DNA of 64,000 nucleotides. Origin: Artocarpus heterophyllus. Taxonomy: Eukaryota; Streptophyta; Magnoliopsida; Rosales; Moraceae. This document shows positions 1 through 10,841 of the stretch, piece by piece (the first letter of the stretch is position 1; the number at the start of each line of letters is the position of its first letter). Under the pieces are notes generated by a model. The model did not search any database, was not told the DNA's origin, and saw only the letters and a program-made list of their open reading frames with translations. The position numbers and the translations under genes were made by a program. The DNA is taken from NCBI GenBank assembly GCA_025403435.1, contig CM046327.1, positions 13,384,218 through 13,448,217 of the forward strand, read 5' to 3'.

Positions 1-3000
1 TATGCTTCTATAGATTTTAAGGTAAATGCCACGTGATGCTGATGGTGATGCATAAATCCTTAAGAAGAAAGATTTTGTCTGCTAATCTTTTTGGCCATAA
101 AAATTGGAATTACCTTACCTCATTTATAGGGACTTGAAGGTACGAGGATATTGTTGACATGCCACAACTTTAACCAGCAGGCAAGTGCTGAACCTTATCC
201 TTTCTGAATTTACATATCTCTAAATGTCCATTTGGAATTTTTTCATGTGGCCCATAGTTTGGTCTTTAGTGTCTTGAGCCACCAGATAAACTGGAATTGT
301 GTGGGCTTGATCCTCCTAGCCTTCACCGTCCTGATCGTTTGCAAGATAACAATAACAATCATCTTGTCAACATTTTGAAGGTAGACACTTCAGCCTATAT
401 TGATCTCTACCTCATGCATGCTTATTCTTTCTTTCCAAGCAACAACTCCTCTATTTGACATCAAAATTGCTGCAAGTTGTCATTAGTGATGTCTTTGTTC
501 AAAATTCAATTTGTCTTGCCACCCAAGTTGGAGAGAATTTTTTCACTGCAACTCTAGTCTAGAAGTGATTGTCTGTATGGTAGGGATTTATTTTATATAC
601 TTTAGAAAATTCAAATTTATGTTCACAGAAATCTAAAATTTCTGGCTGCATTAATGTTGTAATTCACTCAAGTACAATTACATTCGTTTCTCTTAATAAT
701 TAGTTGTAAACTGAAAGTATGTTTATGTTGTTACATGATATGAACGATTGTGAAGGAAGAGCAAATTGAAATTACAATAATAAATTAATTTTCATCTAAA
801 TTTGCAACCGACAGCTCATTTCCCACACTGAAAAACTTCTTATGTCTTCAACTTCTGGCTTCTTTGGCTATTCATGATCCCTTGAAATTTTTTCTATAAA
901 TTTGCAGGGTGGAGTAGTTTACTCCAATAAAGTTGTAATAATGTCGTCCTTACATTCAAAATCCAAGATTTTTCGTAGTCTCAGTAACGGTTTGGAATCT
1001 ACGTTGAACATTCACAAGTAAGCAATACCTGAATGCTAATCCTGGCATTTAAATGTAGAATCCTCACAACATTATCTGAATGCATTCCTATTTCCTTTCA
1101 TTGGACCAAACATTTCTTGATTTAAAAAATCCAACCCAAATCAGCCTTGCCTTTCTGTCGTTGGATGTCAATAATGTCCCTGCAGGGTATTCTGGAAACA
1201 CGTGTACTGAAGGCATTGTCACTTGATTTTTTCATCTGTTGCAGGGACAAGGTAGTTATTTCTCCTTATGGTTTTGACAGCTCTACCTGGGATCCTTCAG
1301 AGGACGACTCTCTTCCAGAGAACTACAGTGTGGATGACATGGAAGGGAAAACCTCTTGCAAAGTTGCTTTACAGCAATATGTGGGTTTTATTGAGAACAG
1401 TTCTGATACCGTTGTAAGTTCTGTATCTGGTTTATGAATAAAATTTAGTGCTCCCTTTTTTATGGAGTCTGAGTTGTGTAACAGTGTAGTATGAGTTGCC
1501 ATGAGATGGAAGAAAGAAAATCGCTAATGAAAGAGAAATCCAACAATATTTAAATTGACAGCCAAGGGTGAATCTCTTTTCTTAAATAAAATTCCGTAAA
1601 CAGGCATAGTGGAGAGAGCCAGTGGTGTTTTTGGTTTCCAAACCTTAATGGATCTGATTCATAGAAAAGTGATGTCCTTTTTTCCCCTTTCCTTTCATTC
1701 GCCTTAAAAATCTGAGAGCCTGTTTTTGAATGGTACTTTTTCTTTCTCATCATTGCCTAGGTTTTGATTATTCACATTTTTCATTTTAGTGAATTTGTTG
1801 AGCATTGTTCCTATTTTCTTGTAGCCTTTACTGAATGGCCACTGAAGTAATGAGATGATGTTTGACAGGTGGGATGCGTCGTCTCTGAAATTTCGGATGT
1901 TGGTCTGAAAAACCTGAAATCTATTGTTTGGAGTGCCATCGGGAATGGTGTCCAGGTTGCTACTTTATCATATCTGCACTCCTTACCCCTTCCATTTTTC
2001 CTGCAGCAAATGCATGGTTTAGTAGCTTAAGACTACTTAAACCCAGCTTATTATGAGAAGGGAAAAAATCACTTAAACACCTTACTGGAAAAAGCAGTAA
2101 GGGTAGTCCTATATCAATCTAGACAATAATGGTCAATGTGCTTTGATGGCCAGGAAATGAGTATTGAACCACTTTTGCTCATGAGATTCCGATATGAGTT
2201 TTGCTGTTCGTCGAACTTATTTCCAATGAGTTCTGATTTTTATGTGGCTTCTTACAGTTCATCGTCACAATGCCAAATGCAAACAAGGATCTTGAATCTT
2301 TTCAAGAAGAATTTAAGGTAGAAGCTTGTACCTCCTTTTTGTGTGTATGTGTGTGGTGCGCCTTTTTGACATTTTGTGAACGGCATTGCTGAATACTTGA
2401 ACAAGGCAAAGATTTTTATTTTTCTTATTATGAAAATGAATGATATCCATTAAAAAATAAAGAAGAAAAAAAGAAAATGAACGATATCCTTTCAAAAAAA
2501 AAAATGATATCCTTATAAGGTTCTTGTGCCGTTTGCATACCAATTGCTATCAATGTAAAAGATTTATCTTCCCTAGTCTTTTTTACCTCGCATGATACTA
2601 AATTGCATTTTTGGTGTTCTTCCTATCTGCAGAATGAAGATGTACGATTTGTTCTTGGACATAATGAAGCGTTGTTACATTTAATCTTTGCGGGATCTGA
2701 TATCATCTTGTGCCAATCCTTTCATGACCCTGTTTTCCAAGTTCCAGTTAGTTCTTTCTCTTTCCCATTTTATCGTTCTCGTTTTGTTTTGGTCGACTGT
2801 TTTATTTATTTTTACCTTGGAAAGTGCCAGTTAAGTTAATCACAATTTTCAAACTGAACTAGCTCAAACACTGCTCAATTAATTAGCGTCTTTAGTATTA
2901 AAATTGCTTGGAATAACTGAAGTTTCAAGTTTCTACCTTCTTGGAACATTGAATTTTTTCAGGATTTAAACACGATTGCCTTGGGATACATTCGTAGTTT

Positions 3001-3859
3001 GCCTCCGTATATGCATACTTGTAGACAAAGTTCTCTTGTGCAGCTATTTCAGGGCTAGGGCTAGAATAATGCTAGGGATTCCGACTCAAATCCTAATTTT
3101 TGTACAAACTTCATAGTGATTATTTTTTAATTGGAAAATACAACCCCTTATTGTTAAATGATATAACAATGTTTTATACACCTACTGGTAAAAAAAAAAA
3201 AAACAATTCAGGTGTTGGTATAAAAGTTAGGATTAGAGTTAGTGTTTCTAGCATTATTCTACTTTCTTTTGCTTGTAGTCTAAGAAGTTGTTATTTCTTC
3301 TTCATATATGAGTGAAACATTTGGAAACCTATCCTTCTTGCTTTTTTTTTTTTTTGTTATCTGATAATGTAGCTTAAGGCTTTGAGGTATGGAGCAGCTC
3401 CAATTGCCTTAACCAACAACAACAGATTCAGGTAACCTTTTTCAAAATAATTCGGTGCCTTTATGACTTTCTCCTTTTGTCATCCATCAACTTAAAATTA
3501 TTAATATTCTTGTCCTTTGTATTTGGAAAGAAACTTTGTGGATCATGATAATGCGACCACTAAATTCGCAAGATTCATCAGCTCTACATTTGGAACGATG
3601 TCTCTCGCCGATGCCCTGGATGAAATTGTATGTTTTTCCATTATTCTTACTACTGGATTTCTATGTTCTGTTTTCCACGAAGAGATAATAATTGTTATGA
3701 AGACTAGGTTTGAAACTTGTTGGTCATGTCTATTTGCAGAAAAACAGTCCCCCCAAGTGGAAGCGAAAAATAACGGAAGGGATGGCAATGGACTTCTCAT
3801 GGGATGGCGAGTGCTATGAAATCCATGTTTCTGCTTATGCATCCATAATGAAATTGTGA
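1..3859 (+). CDS. SS5: Starch synthase 5-like protein, C-terminal part (11 exons, 5' truncated by window edge)
   Basis: Spliced gene read from phase-consistent exons: <1-21, 130-180, 270-380, 908-1017, 1245-1413, 1869-1955, 2258-2317, 2633-2746, 3373-3431, 3531-3627 and 3740-3859 (TGA). The translation carries starch-synthase landmarks in order: GTRILLTCHNFN, a SLHRPDRLQDN segment, DKVVISPYGFDSSTWDP, VGCVVSEISD, VRFVLGHNEALLHLIFAGSD, LKALRYGAAPIA and a C-terminal MDFSWDGECYE. Catalytic starch synthases have a Glu-containing EPCGL-type motif followed by a KTGGL-type loop; here these positions read DPVFQVP and TNNNNRF. The GT1-like half is therefore degenerate. That fits SS5, a plastid protein known to promote starch-granule initiation rather than to elongate glucan (family knowledge). 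All introns are GT-AG except 181-269 (GC-AG). SS4 is the main alternative, but it normally keeps the catalytic motifs. The N-terminal part lies outside the window. Confidence 0.83.
181..269 (+). other. GC-AG intron of the SS5-like gene
   Basis: The exon ending CAG at 180 is followed by gcaagt, and the next exon begins after ctttag at 269. Phase is kept (the 51-bp and 111-bp flanking exons are whole codons), and the protein reads on from HNFNQQ into CLEPPDKLELCGLDP as expected for the family. GC donors are a minor, U2-processed intron class. Reading through instead gives a frame that soon diverges from the family sequence. Confidence 0.75.
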
Positions 3860-3921
3860 AGCTTTCGTAAATACATGTGTATATATATGTACATTCCAAT
3901 TAGTTAATGCATATATACTCC

Positions 3922-3927
3922 AATAAA
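3922..3927 (+). promoter_or_regulatory. Candidate poly(A) signal of the SS5-like gene
   Basis: A canonical AATAAA lies about 60 bases after the stop codon at 3857-3859, in AT-rich sequence. Plant poly(A) signals are loose, so the position is only suggestive. Confidence 0.4.
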
Positions 3928-4805
3928 TAGTTAACGAGAAATTTTCAAAGTTTAATGAAAGATGAAATTGTATTTCAACTTTTCAGGATTTTTTATTTTT
4001 TATTTTTTGGCCAATGTTGTCGGTTGATGACAGTGATAGAACATTAGAACTTCTACAAGGAAGAGAGACTGCATTTAGAAATCAAGCCTAGGCTGCCAGC
4101 CAATGTTCTTGTACAAAATCTCCATGCAAATGATTAAATTTAAGGCTTCTTTCTATTTATAGTTAAATTAAAGGTGGAGTAACTGTTTCCTAAATTAGAG
4201 ATTTTGGTAAATAGACTTTCCAACTAATAGATTGTTTGGCAAAATAAATTACAATTTATGAGTTTTAACTCAATCTTGCACACTACAGTAAAAAGCAAAC
4301 ATATGTGTTCATAACAAGTAAAAGGAAAATGCTAGGAACTCCATTTATGATAGGAAGACCTAAATGCTTGTCGTGTTGATGGAGAAAATATCCCATTAAG
4401 AGGACCTTAGGTACTCCTTATATGTGTGTTTGGTTAGAGGGGCTTGGAGAAGGAAGGATAGGAGTTGATGGAGAGGGTGCGGGAGTCCTCTGGGGAAAGA
4501 GGAAAGGGGCCCACCATGGTCTCGTGTGTACGGACAGAAAGCGAGTGAGAAACTTGCTAAAGATGTGCAATTACAAGTTTACCCCTGTGTTTCTCTTATA
4601 TTTTTTAAAATTTAAGCTAGTTTAAGTTTTTTAGTTTCTTTATAGGTATACGTATGGTATAACCATATATACATGCTCAACAAATTTAAGGCTGTCTATT
4701 TTTTTTTCCCTCTTTCCTCCTTCCTTCCCACTTCTCTCTCTTTCCTTTCTTATATTCCTCTCATTCTCTTCCATTTCCCTCTTTGTTGACTCCTTTGGCT
4801 GATTG
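3928..4805. other. Intergenic DNA, no gene seen
   Basis: No family-like coding sequence is seen. The segment around 4420-4520 is purine-rich and G-rich and begins with a TGTTTGGTTAG motif, which resembles the ends of plant MITEs. No partner inverted repeat was located. Confidence 0.4.
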
Positions 4806-4978
4806 GTTGATCTTTCATGTGTTTGTTGTTTCTCTCTCGCACCCATCTCCCCATTGAGTTTGTTTGGTTGATCTTTGATGTGTTTGTCCTTTCTCTAGCG
4901 CACCCATCTCCCTGCCAAGTCTGTTGATCTTTTATGTGTTTGTTGTTTCTCTGGCCTACCCATCTCCCCACTGAATCT
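4806..4978. repeat. Minisatellite, three imperfect copies of a 56-61 bp unit
   Basis: Three head-to-tail copies start at 4806, 4867 and 4923. Each begins GTTGATCTTT.ATGTGTTTG and ends near CACCCATCTCC or TACCCATCTCC. Open frames across it merely translate the repeat. Confidence 0.85.
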
Positions 4979-5848
4979 TGGATGCTTCTTTCTCTTGTAG
5001 GTTTGCAATTTCCCTTCCCTTCCTTTTTTTTTTAGAATTTTGCTTATTTGAGGTTCAGATTGCTACTACAATTGCCGCTTTAGCGTATGTTTGGAGGAGC
5101 AATTTGAACTCTTTTTAATTATTTGAACTATTTTTTTATTTAAATTTTATAAAAAAATACACTGTAATAAAATGGTTAAAACTATAAAAAATAGTTAAAA
5201 TTATTTTCATCAAACAAGTCTTTAACTTAATCTGAGATTTAGTTTTGATTATTTTTTCTTCTTTTGATTTTATAATTTTTGGATCTCTTGAAACCATATA
5301 ACCAAAGCTCAACATTGTAGCAGACAGGCTACGGGCTTTCTCAGCCTTCGGCTACCTGTTCTATGTCTTTTTTTTGTTTTATTCTTTCTTGTTATTTTTT
5401 AAATAAATTACATTACTGCACCTTAAATTATTTTTTTTACATAAATACACATTAAATTTTTAATCTTAATAAAATACACTTTTAAAAATTTTAAAACAAT
5501 TAACAATTGAGGTCAAATAACTGATGAGGTTGAAAACACGAATGATTTTAGTCAAAAAATTCACACATGAGTTTTTTTAAAGATAAAGCTCATCACTTTA
5601 AAAAAAAATTGAATCTCAATATGTGAAAAAGAGTAGTAAACATAAATTACAAGTAGTTGTTGAATATTCATTGTTAATAATTTTAAAGTTCAGAGTATAT
5701 TTTATTAATATTAAAAGTTTGAGATGCATTGTATAAAAAAAAGTATAAATCAAAATGCAATAATAGAATTTACTGGTTTTTTTTTTGGGCTTTGCTGCTT
5801 TGGGCTTTCTTACATGCATGCTTTCTTTTTTACTCTCTTTTGGATAAA
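4979..5848. other. AT-rich intergenic DNA with one MITE-like segment
   Basis: No gene is seen. A segment at about 5086-5221 starts TGTTTGGAGGAGC and ends ATCAAACAAGTC. That end pairing, with AT-rich filling, is typical of a short non-autonomous DNA transposon. Confidence 0.4.
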
Positions 5849-6164
5849 TTGAGGCCACATTGTCTATTTTATTGAGATTACTATCCATTCTACACTTAGA
5901 TTGATTTATGTCATATGTTCAAAAATTATTTAAAATTATGCTACAATGGTATAAGTAATATTTTATATACTGACCAAAATATCCATAAATTAAATATAGT
6001 TTTTTCTTGAGGCCACATTGCCTATTTTATTGAGATTACTATCCATTCTACACTTAGATTGATTTATGCTATATGTTCAAAAATTATTTAAAATTATGCT
6101 ACAATGGTATAAGTAATATTTTATATATTGATCAAAATATCCATAAATTAAATATAGTTTTTTC
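5849..6164. repeat. Tandem duplication, 2 x 158 bp
   Basis: Copy 1 (5849-6006) and copy 2 (6007-6164) both run from TTGAGGCCACATTG to the end of a T-run after AAATATAG. They differ at only a few positions, such as TGTCTA versus TGCCTA and ACTGACC versus ATTGATC. This indicates a recent local duplication. No coding content. Confidence 0.93.
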
Positions 6165-6462
6165 TCTCTTTCTTTCATTTTCTCTCTTCGGATATTGTAC
6201 AATATGTTAGGGTATATTTGGGTATTTTTAATATAAGTGATGATGTGGCTGTAGCATTCTCTACAAATATTTGTTTTTAATGACATAAATCAATCCAAGG
6301 TCAAAATTTACGGTATTTTCGTAAAGAACCCTATTGTATTGAGTGATTTTAAATGCCACAATTGCTAAGTTTGTGGGATGAAATAAATTGCTTTTATTGA
6401 TTAAATTGATGTATAGAAAGTAGAAAAAAGTTGGTGTATAAGCCATTAGTTCAGTTTGCTAG

Positions 6463-6489
6463 TTTTTTTTTTTTTTTTTTTTTTTTTTG
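6463..6489 (-). repeat. Poly(T) run, possible poly(A) tail of a minus-strand retrosequence
   Basis: A near-pure T run lies about 260 bases beyond the end of the minus-strand RNase-H-like frame. Read on the minus strand it would be an A tail 3' of that frame. The link is an inference. Confidence 0.35.
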
Positions 6490-6747
6490 CTCTAAGTAAA
6501 TGATATTGATGCCAACAAAATTATTAATAGAAAAAAAAAAGAAGGAAAATTGAGAGAGAAAAGAGTAAAACAGAGATTAAAGAGGAGAAGATTAGATGGA
6601 ACAATCTAGATACAGATTAGCATGGAACAATTTACATGGAGATTAGAAAAAGATCTAATGATGGAGCATCCGATATCTATTTATAGTGTACAATTAGTTC
6701 AATAGGATTGGGTCGAATCCCAGCCCTTTTCCAAGTATTGTACACAT

Positions 6748-7119
6748 TTATACACAGAGATTTGTTTGACCTAAGGTAATCTCCAACCCACTACTCTCTT
6801 TTAGAGTTGTTTTATCTTCAAATGCGACTAATAACAGACAATAAATGACTAGACCAAAAAACATCTTAGAAGGAGAAAGAGCATGTAAAACTAACGTGTA
6901 GGCTACACTATTTCCGTTAAGAGAAGTGTAACAACAAGAACCACATTGAGCTTGTAAAAAGATATCTCTGACATCATCGATTACACTAGCTTCCAATGCT
7001 CGAGGTTGAGGATCCTTAAAAGCACGTACAACGTTAACGGCATTCGACTCAATTATCCAATCTGCGAAAACGTATGAATAGGCAAATCCAGCACCTTCTC
7101 GACTTAAATTACATTGCAA
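6748..7119 (-). pseudogene. RNase H-like domain remnant of a LINE or related retrosequence
   Basis: The minus-strand frame carries ESNAVNVVRAF, then PRALEASVIDDVRD, then QAQCGSCCYTSLNGNSVAYTL and VLHAL. These are the last helices of the plant RNase-H-like (RVT_3 type) domain found at the end of LINE polyproteins and in small plant RNase-H-like proteins. The homologous part covers about 6865-7119; the remaining residues look like random read-through. The frame has no ATG at its upstream end and the catalytic N-terminal half of the domain is absent, so it is a fragment. The T-run at 6463-6489 is placed where a poly(A) tail of a minus-strand insertion would be. Confidence 0.65.
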
Positions 7120-7329
7120 AGGCTAATAATGAAACCCAATCCCTCTTGGGATGTTTCACCTTAATAAGGCAAATAAGAACATTATAGACTTCGTACCCAA
7201 AGATAACATCGTACAATATATAAATGTCAATAATATTACCTAAATAATTGATTCTATTTATCAATTATTGTTTTTTTTGGAAGAAAATTACATATTATGC
7301 TACACTTTCGTGTTTATTTATCTACACAA

Positions 7330-7590
7330 AAAAATTTATGCCACACTAGTTGTGCCTCTTAGTGAGTGAGAATTGAGGTCCTTGCGTGGGCGTCTCACCC
7401 TTAAGACTTGCTTGCTCTGTATGGAGTGCCTCGTGGTTCCCAAGTGCCAACCGTAGAGAAGAATGCCTTCAACTAGAGCGCTATTGGCCATGAATCACTC
7501 GCTTACCGGCCGCTCAAGCTCTATGTTTCAAGTTCGTTATCTAACTGTCTCCTCTGCTCCATCAGGGGCCTAGACCCTTCTTTTGTCTCA
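7330..7590. other. GC-rich island of unknown origin in AT-rich DNA
   Basis: About 250 bases with clearly higher GC and none of the A/T runs of its surroundings, including GTGGGCGTCTCACCC and CTTACCGGCCGCTC. No open frame of note. The composition resembles organellar (especially mitochondrial) DNA or an old transposon core; I cannot decide which. Confidence 0.35.
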
Positions 7591-7695
7591 TCCAAACAAA
7601 TAAATATATATGGTATTTATAAAAGGTAAATATTAAAAGATGCATTTACAAGAACTTTTTTTTTTTTGGGTTTAAAAAGGTGAGAAAAATACTAG

Positions 7696-8152
7696 GGTCC
7701 GTTTGATAAATTGATTTAAATTAGTGAGTTGATTTAAATTATGTGATTTGAATTAAGATTTGAGTTAGTGATTTGAATTTTTATCCAAATTGATGTTTGG
7801 ATGTGTATTTAAGTTTTAATCTGAGTATGAAATGAAATTAAAATTTATATTTGGAGAGAAAGTAAATTTTTTTTTGATTTATTAACAAATCTAATAAAAT
7901 TTTAATGTTAACGATCTTACAAATATGTAATATAAATCTTAATTTATTCTTGTATTCATTGGGAGCACAATGAAAAAAGAATCATTTTATTTGGATATCA
8001 AATGAAGAAGTTATGATTTTTTTTTTCAAATATAAGAGAGAATTTTAGCTTTTACTATAGTAAAGATATCCAAGTATCAAAATTTAGGGCTCGTAACTTT
8101 AAAAACTTAGATTCTTATACTCAAATGATTTGAATTTTTAAAAAAACAAACA
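7696..8152. repeat. Dispersed ~457-bp repeat, copy 1 (MITE-like)
   Basis: Runs from GTCCGTTTGATAAATTGATT to AAAAAAACAAACATG. The same order of blocks occurs at 52103-52560: GTGATTTGAATT, GTTTGGATGTG, TTATTAACAAAT, CTTAATGTT, GGATATCAAATGAA, AAAACTTGGATTC-like. Length is nearly identical. Two diverged copies in one window indicate a moderately old non-autonomous element family. Confidence 0.8.
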
Positions 8153-8341
8153 TGTATATAAAAATTTTTTGATCCTCCAATCAAAATTTGAGTCTATTGA
8201 CTCTTATAAATATTTAAGACTCGTTTATTTTGATACTCGAATTACAATTTAAATAATTTTATTACAATATTTTTTTCTTATAAAAATTTAAAACTTTTTC
8301 TAAATACTTTATTTAAAGACTTAAACTAAACGGATAAGACT

Positions 8342-8347
8342 TATAAA
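8342..8347 (+). promoter_or_regulatory. Candidate TATA box of the spinster-like gene
   Basis: TATAAA in ttataaagg lies about 140 bases before the ATG at 8484, followed by a less AT-rich leader. The position suits a plant promoter; there is no transcript evidence. Confidence 0.3.
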
Positions 8348-10370
8348 GGATTAATTGCTGCCGCTCAAACGAAGCAAGAGCTTGCAATTTCAGAACCAAC
8401 AAGTCAACAGCTACAACACAAAAGAGACCAACTTCTGAATCCAAACCCAAGGGTTTCGATCAAAGATTCACCTCCAGATTCCAATGGCGAAGAATCCGAT
8501 CGAAACTTCAACTTCCAATCCTTGCTGGTTTACACCCAAAAGGTAGCTTTTCCTTCAAATTCTACAAAGTTTCTTCAATTTCTGGAATTTCGGTTCTGAT
8601 TCTTGTAATTCTCGTTTATATTAAGCTCTTTTAGATGGGAAATTGTTTAATTTTGTCGAATTTTAGTCCACGGAATGGGGTTGATTATGAAATATGATAA
8701 TTATGTTTGCTGTTGGAAAATAGAGATTTTGTTCTGGTGTATCATAAATGTATAGTTGACATCCTTGAATTCATGGTGTAATTAGTTTCCTTTTGTAGGA
8801 GATTTTGTTTTTCTTCTCCCGTGTAATTCGGCTGAAGATCAGTGTATACTTTTGTATAAATGCCTAGCTTAGGCTCATACAATTTTCCTCTCACACGGCT
8901 GAATTCCTGGTGTAATACGTACAATTTTCCTCTCAAATCAAGATTTTTGTTTGTTACTTTTTCCAGGTTGCTGATGGTCTGCTGTGTGATTAACATGCTG
9001 AGTTATGTTGGTCGAGGAGCAATAGCGAGTAATGGTGTGAATGGCGGCCTTGGTACTTGCTCAGAAAGTGGAATATGTACATCTAATAGTGGAATTCAGT
9101 AAGATTTTCTACCCTCAATATAAAGCTTACCTAATTTGGATTTCACAAAAAGCAATAGAATTCTTTTATCTGGTTGCGATAAAAAGTTGAAAAGAATTTT
9201 CTCCTGTCACATCCTTAGAGGAATAAATTATTTGGACTATTATGGCATAATTTATTTTTAGGTCATATTGCCGTCAGACCAAAAAATTTGGGATATATTC
9301 TAGCATTTGTGTCCCCAAGTGTAGATACACCCCAGCACAGGGGATTTTATGACAGTTTTGATTGGCTGTCTTATGTTTCTTATAAGCCGTTAATAGTTGG
9401 CATGTCGATCATGTATGTAATGAGTTGGTTTTGATTGGTCCAACTGGATAATTATGGATCTTTTTTTATCCTAGTGGATTGAATATTGATGGTATCTTGT
9501 ACTAACCCTAGTAAGAATGCAAAACCACAAATTTTGGATTAAGCGAACATCTGGTGACTGGTATTGTTGTAATTTAAAGGGGGGATTTCAACTTGAACAA
9601 TTTTCAAGATGGTATTTTGTCATCTGCATTTATGGTTGGACTTCTGGTGGCTTCACCAATATTTGCATCCTTGGCAAAGAGGTGATTACCTGCTATAGTT
9701 TCTCTTATACATTCATAGTTATTTTCTGGTTATCTTTTAGCTGGTTTAATTTACTAGTGTGTATATCTTTTTTTCCATTACAGCCATAATCCATTTAGGC
9801 TTATTGGAGTTGGATTATCTGTTTGGACTTTTGCTACAGCTGGATGTGGTATTTCATTTGATTTTTGGTCTATCACGTTCGGTCGCATGTATGTGAAAAT
9901 TTGGTGGTGCTTTCAATTTGCTCTTAGTTGCAGCTATACCATCTTCTATGACTACGTCATTGGTTATGCTATTATGTTCCCTTTCTAGGCTGGTTGGTGT
10001 TGGTGAGGCGCTTTCATTAGCCTTGCTGCTCCATTCATTGATGATAATGCCCCCCCTGCTCAGGTTTGTTTTGTTCCTTCACGAACTCTTTTGGATTTTT
10101 AAGTTTTATTTTAAGAAGCTTCATTTTCTTAAATTATTTTGAAAGTTACAATAAACTCTTTGTCATGGGTCTAGAAAACTGCATGGCTTGCAATGTTTTA
10201 CATGTGCATACCATCTGGAGTTGCATTGGGCTATGTTTATGGTGGAGTTGTAAGTTCTAATCTCCTCTACGTTTGGGTTCTTTTGTTGAAATGTGTTAAT
10301 GTAAGTTGTTACAATCAGAGTTAGCTTTCGTGAATTCCCCAACTAGATAGATTGGATAACTACTACAGTG

Positions 10371-10517
10371 TGTGCTTGTCTTTATTTTTGTTTTTTTTTT
10401 AACTTGTATTACTATTAGTAGTAACGAATTTGCATCAGTTCTTTGGTTTATTCAGTGGTACTGGCATACCTCTAGAATATTTTGAATCTTATGTCATTGT
10501 ATGTGCCCATCAATATC
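10371..10517. repeat. Left copy of host-sequence direct repeat flanking the gypsy remnant
   Basis: Shares GTAGTAACGAATTTGCATCA, CTGGCATACCTC and GATCAATATC-like blocks in the same order with 12963-13095, at roughly 80 percent identity by eye. Far too long for a target-site duplication. Confidence 0.75.
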
Positions 10518-10841
10518 AGTTGCATGAGGTAGTTAGGAAGCTTGTTAGACTTTTGTGCTACCTGTTTCTTTGTGTAAGAGATTAGTCAGTTTTTAGGATG
10601 TTTGGGGGAGCACTTAGAACCGTTTTTAATGGTTGGAATCTTGTTTGATTTAAACTTTGTGAAAAAAAATACCGTACCAAAAATGGAACTATGATTTGCA
10701 AACAAGGGTCTTAGTAAAACTCTTAGGGAGGTAATATAGAGGGAAAACAGAGTGATTAAAGGCAAGCATTTGGTTGATTGGGTCTCAGCTAAGTCGAGAT
10801 TTGCAATAGCTAAAAAATGGAAGGATGGAAGCGTTGAGGCA

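Noticed and set aside
3543..3899. 118-codon minus-strand frame over the end of the SS5-like gene
   Set aside because: Antisense shadow of verified exons; no protein family signal.
4640..4971. Overlapping minus-strand frames with repeated GRWV and NKH words
   Set aside because: They translate the minisatellite at 4806-4978.
6698..6725. GGTCGAATCCC resembling a tRNA B box
   Set aside because: No matching A box, acceptor stem or anticodon arm at the right spacing; the word is merely a short palindrome.
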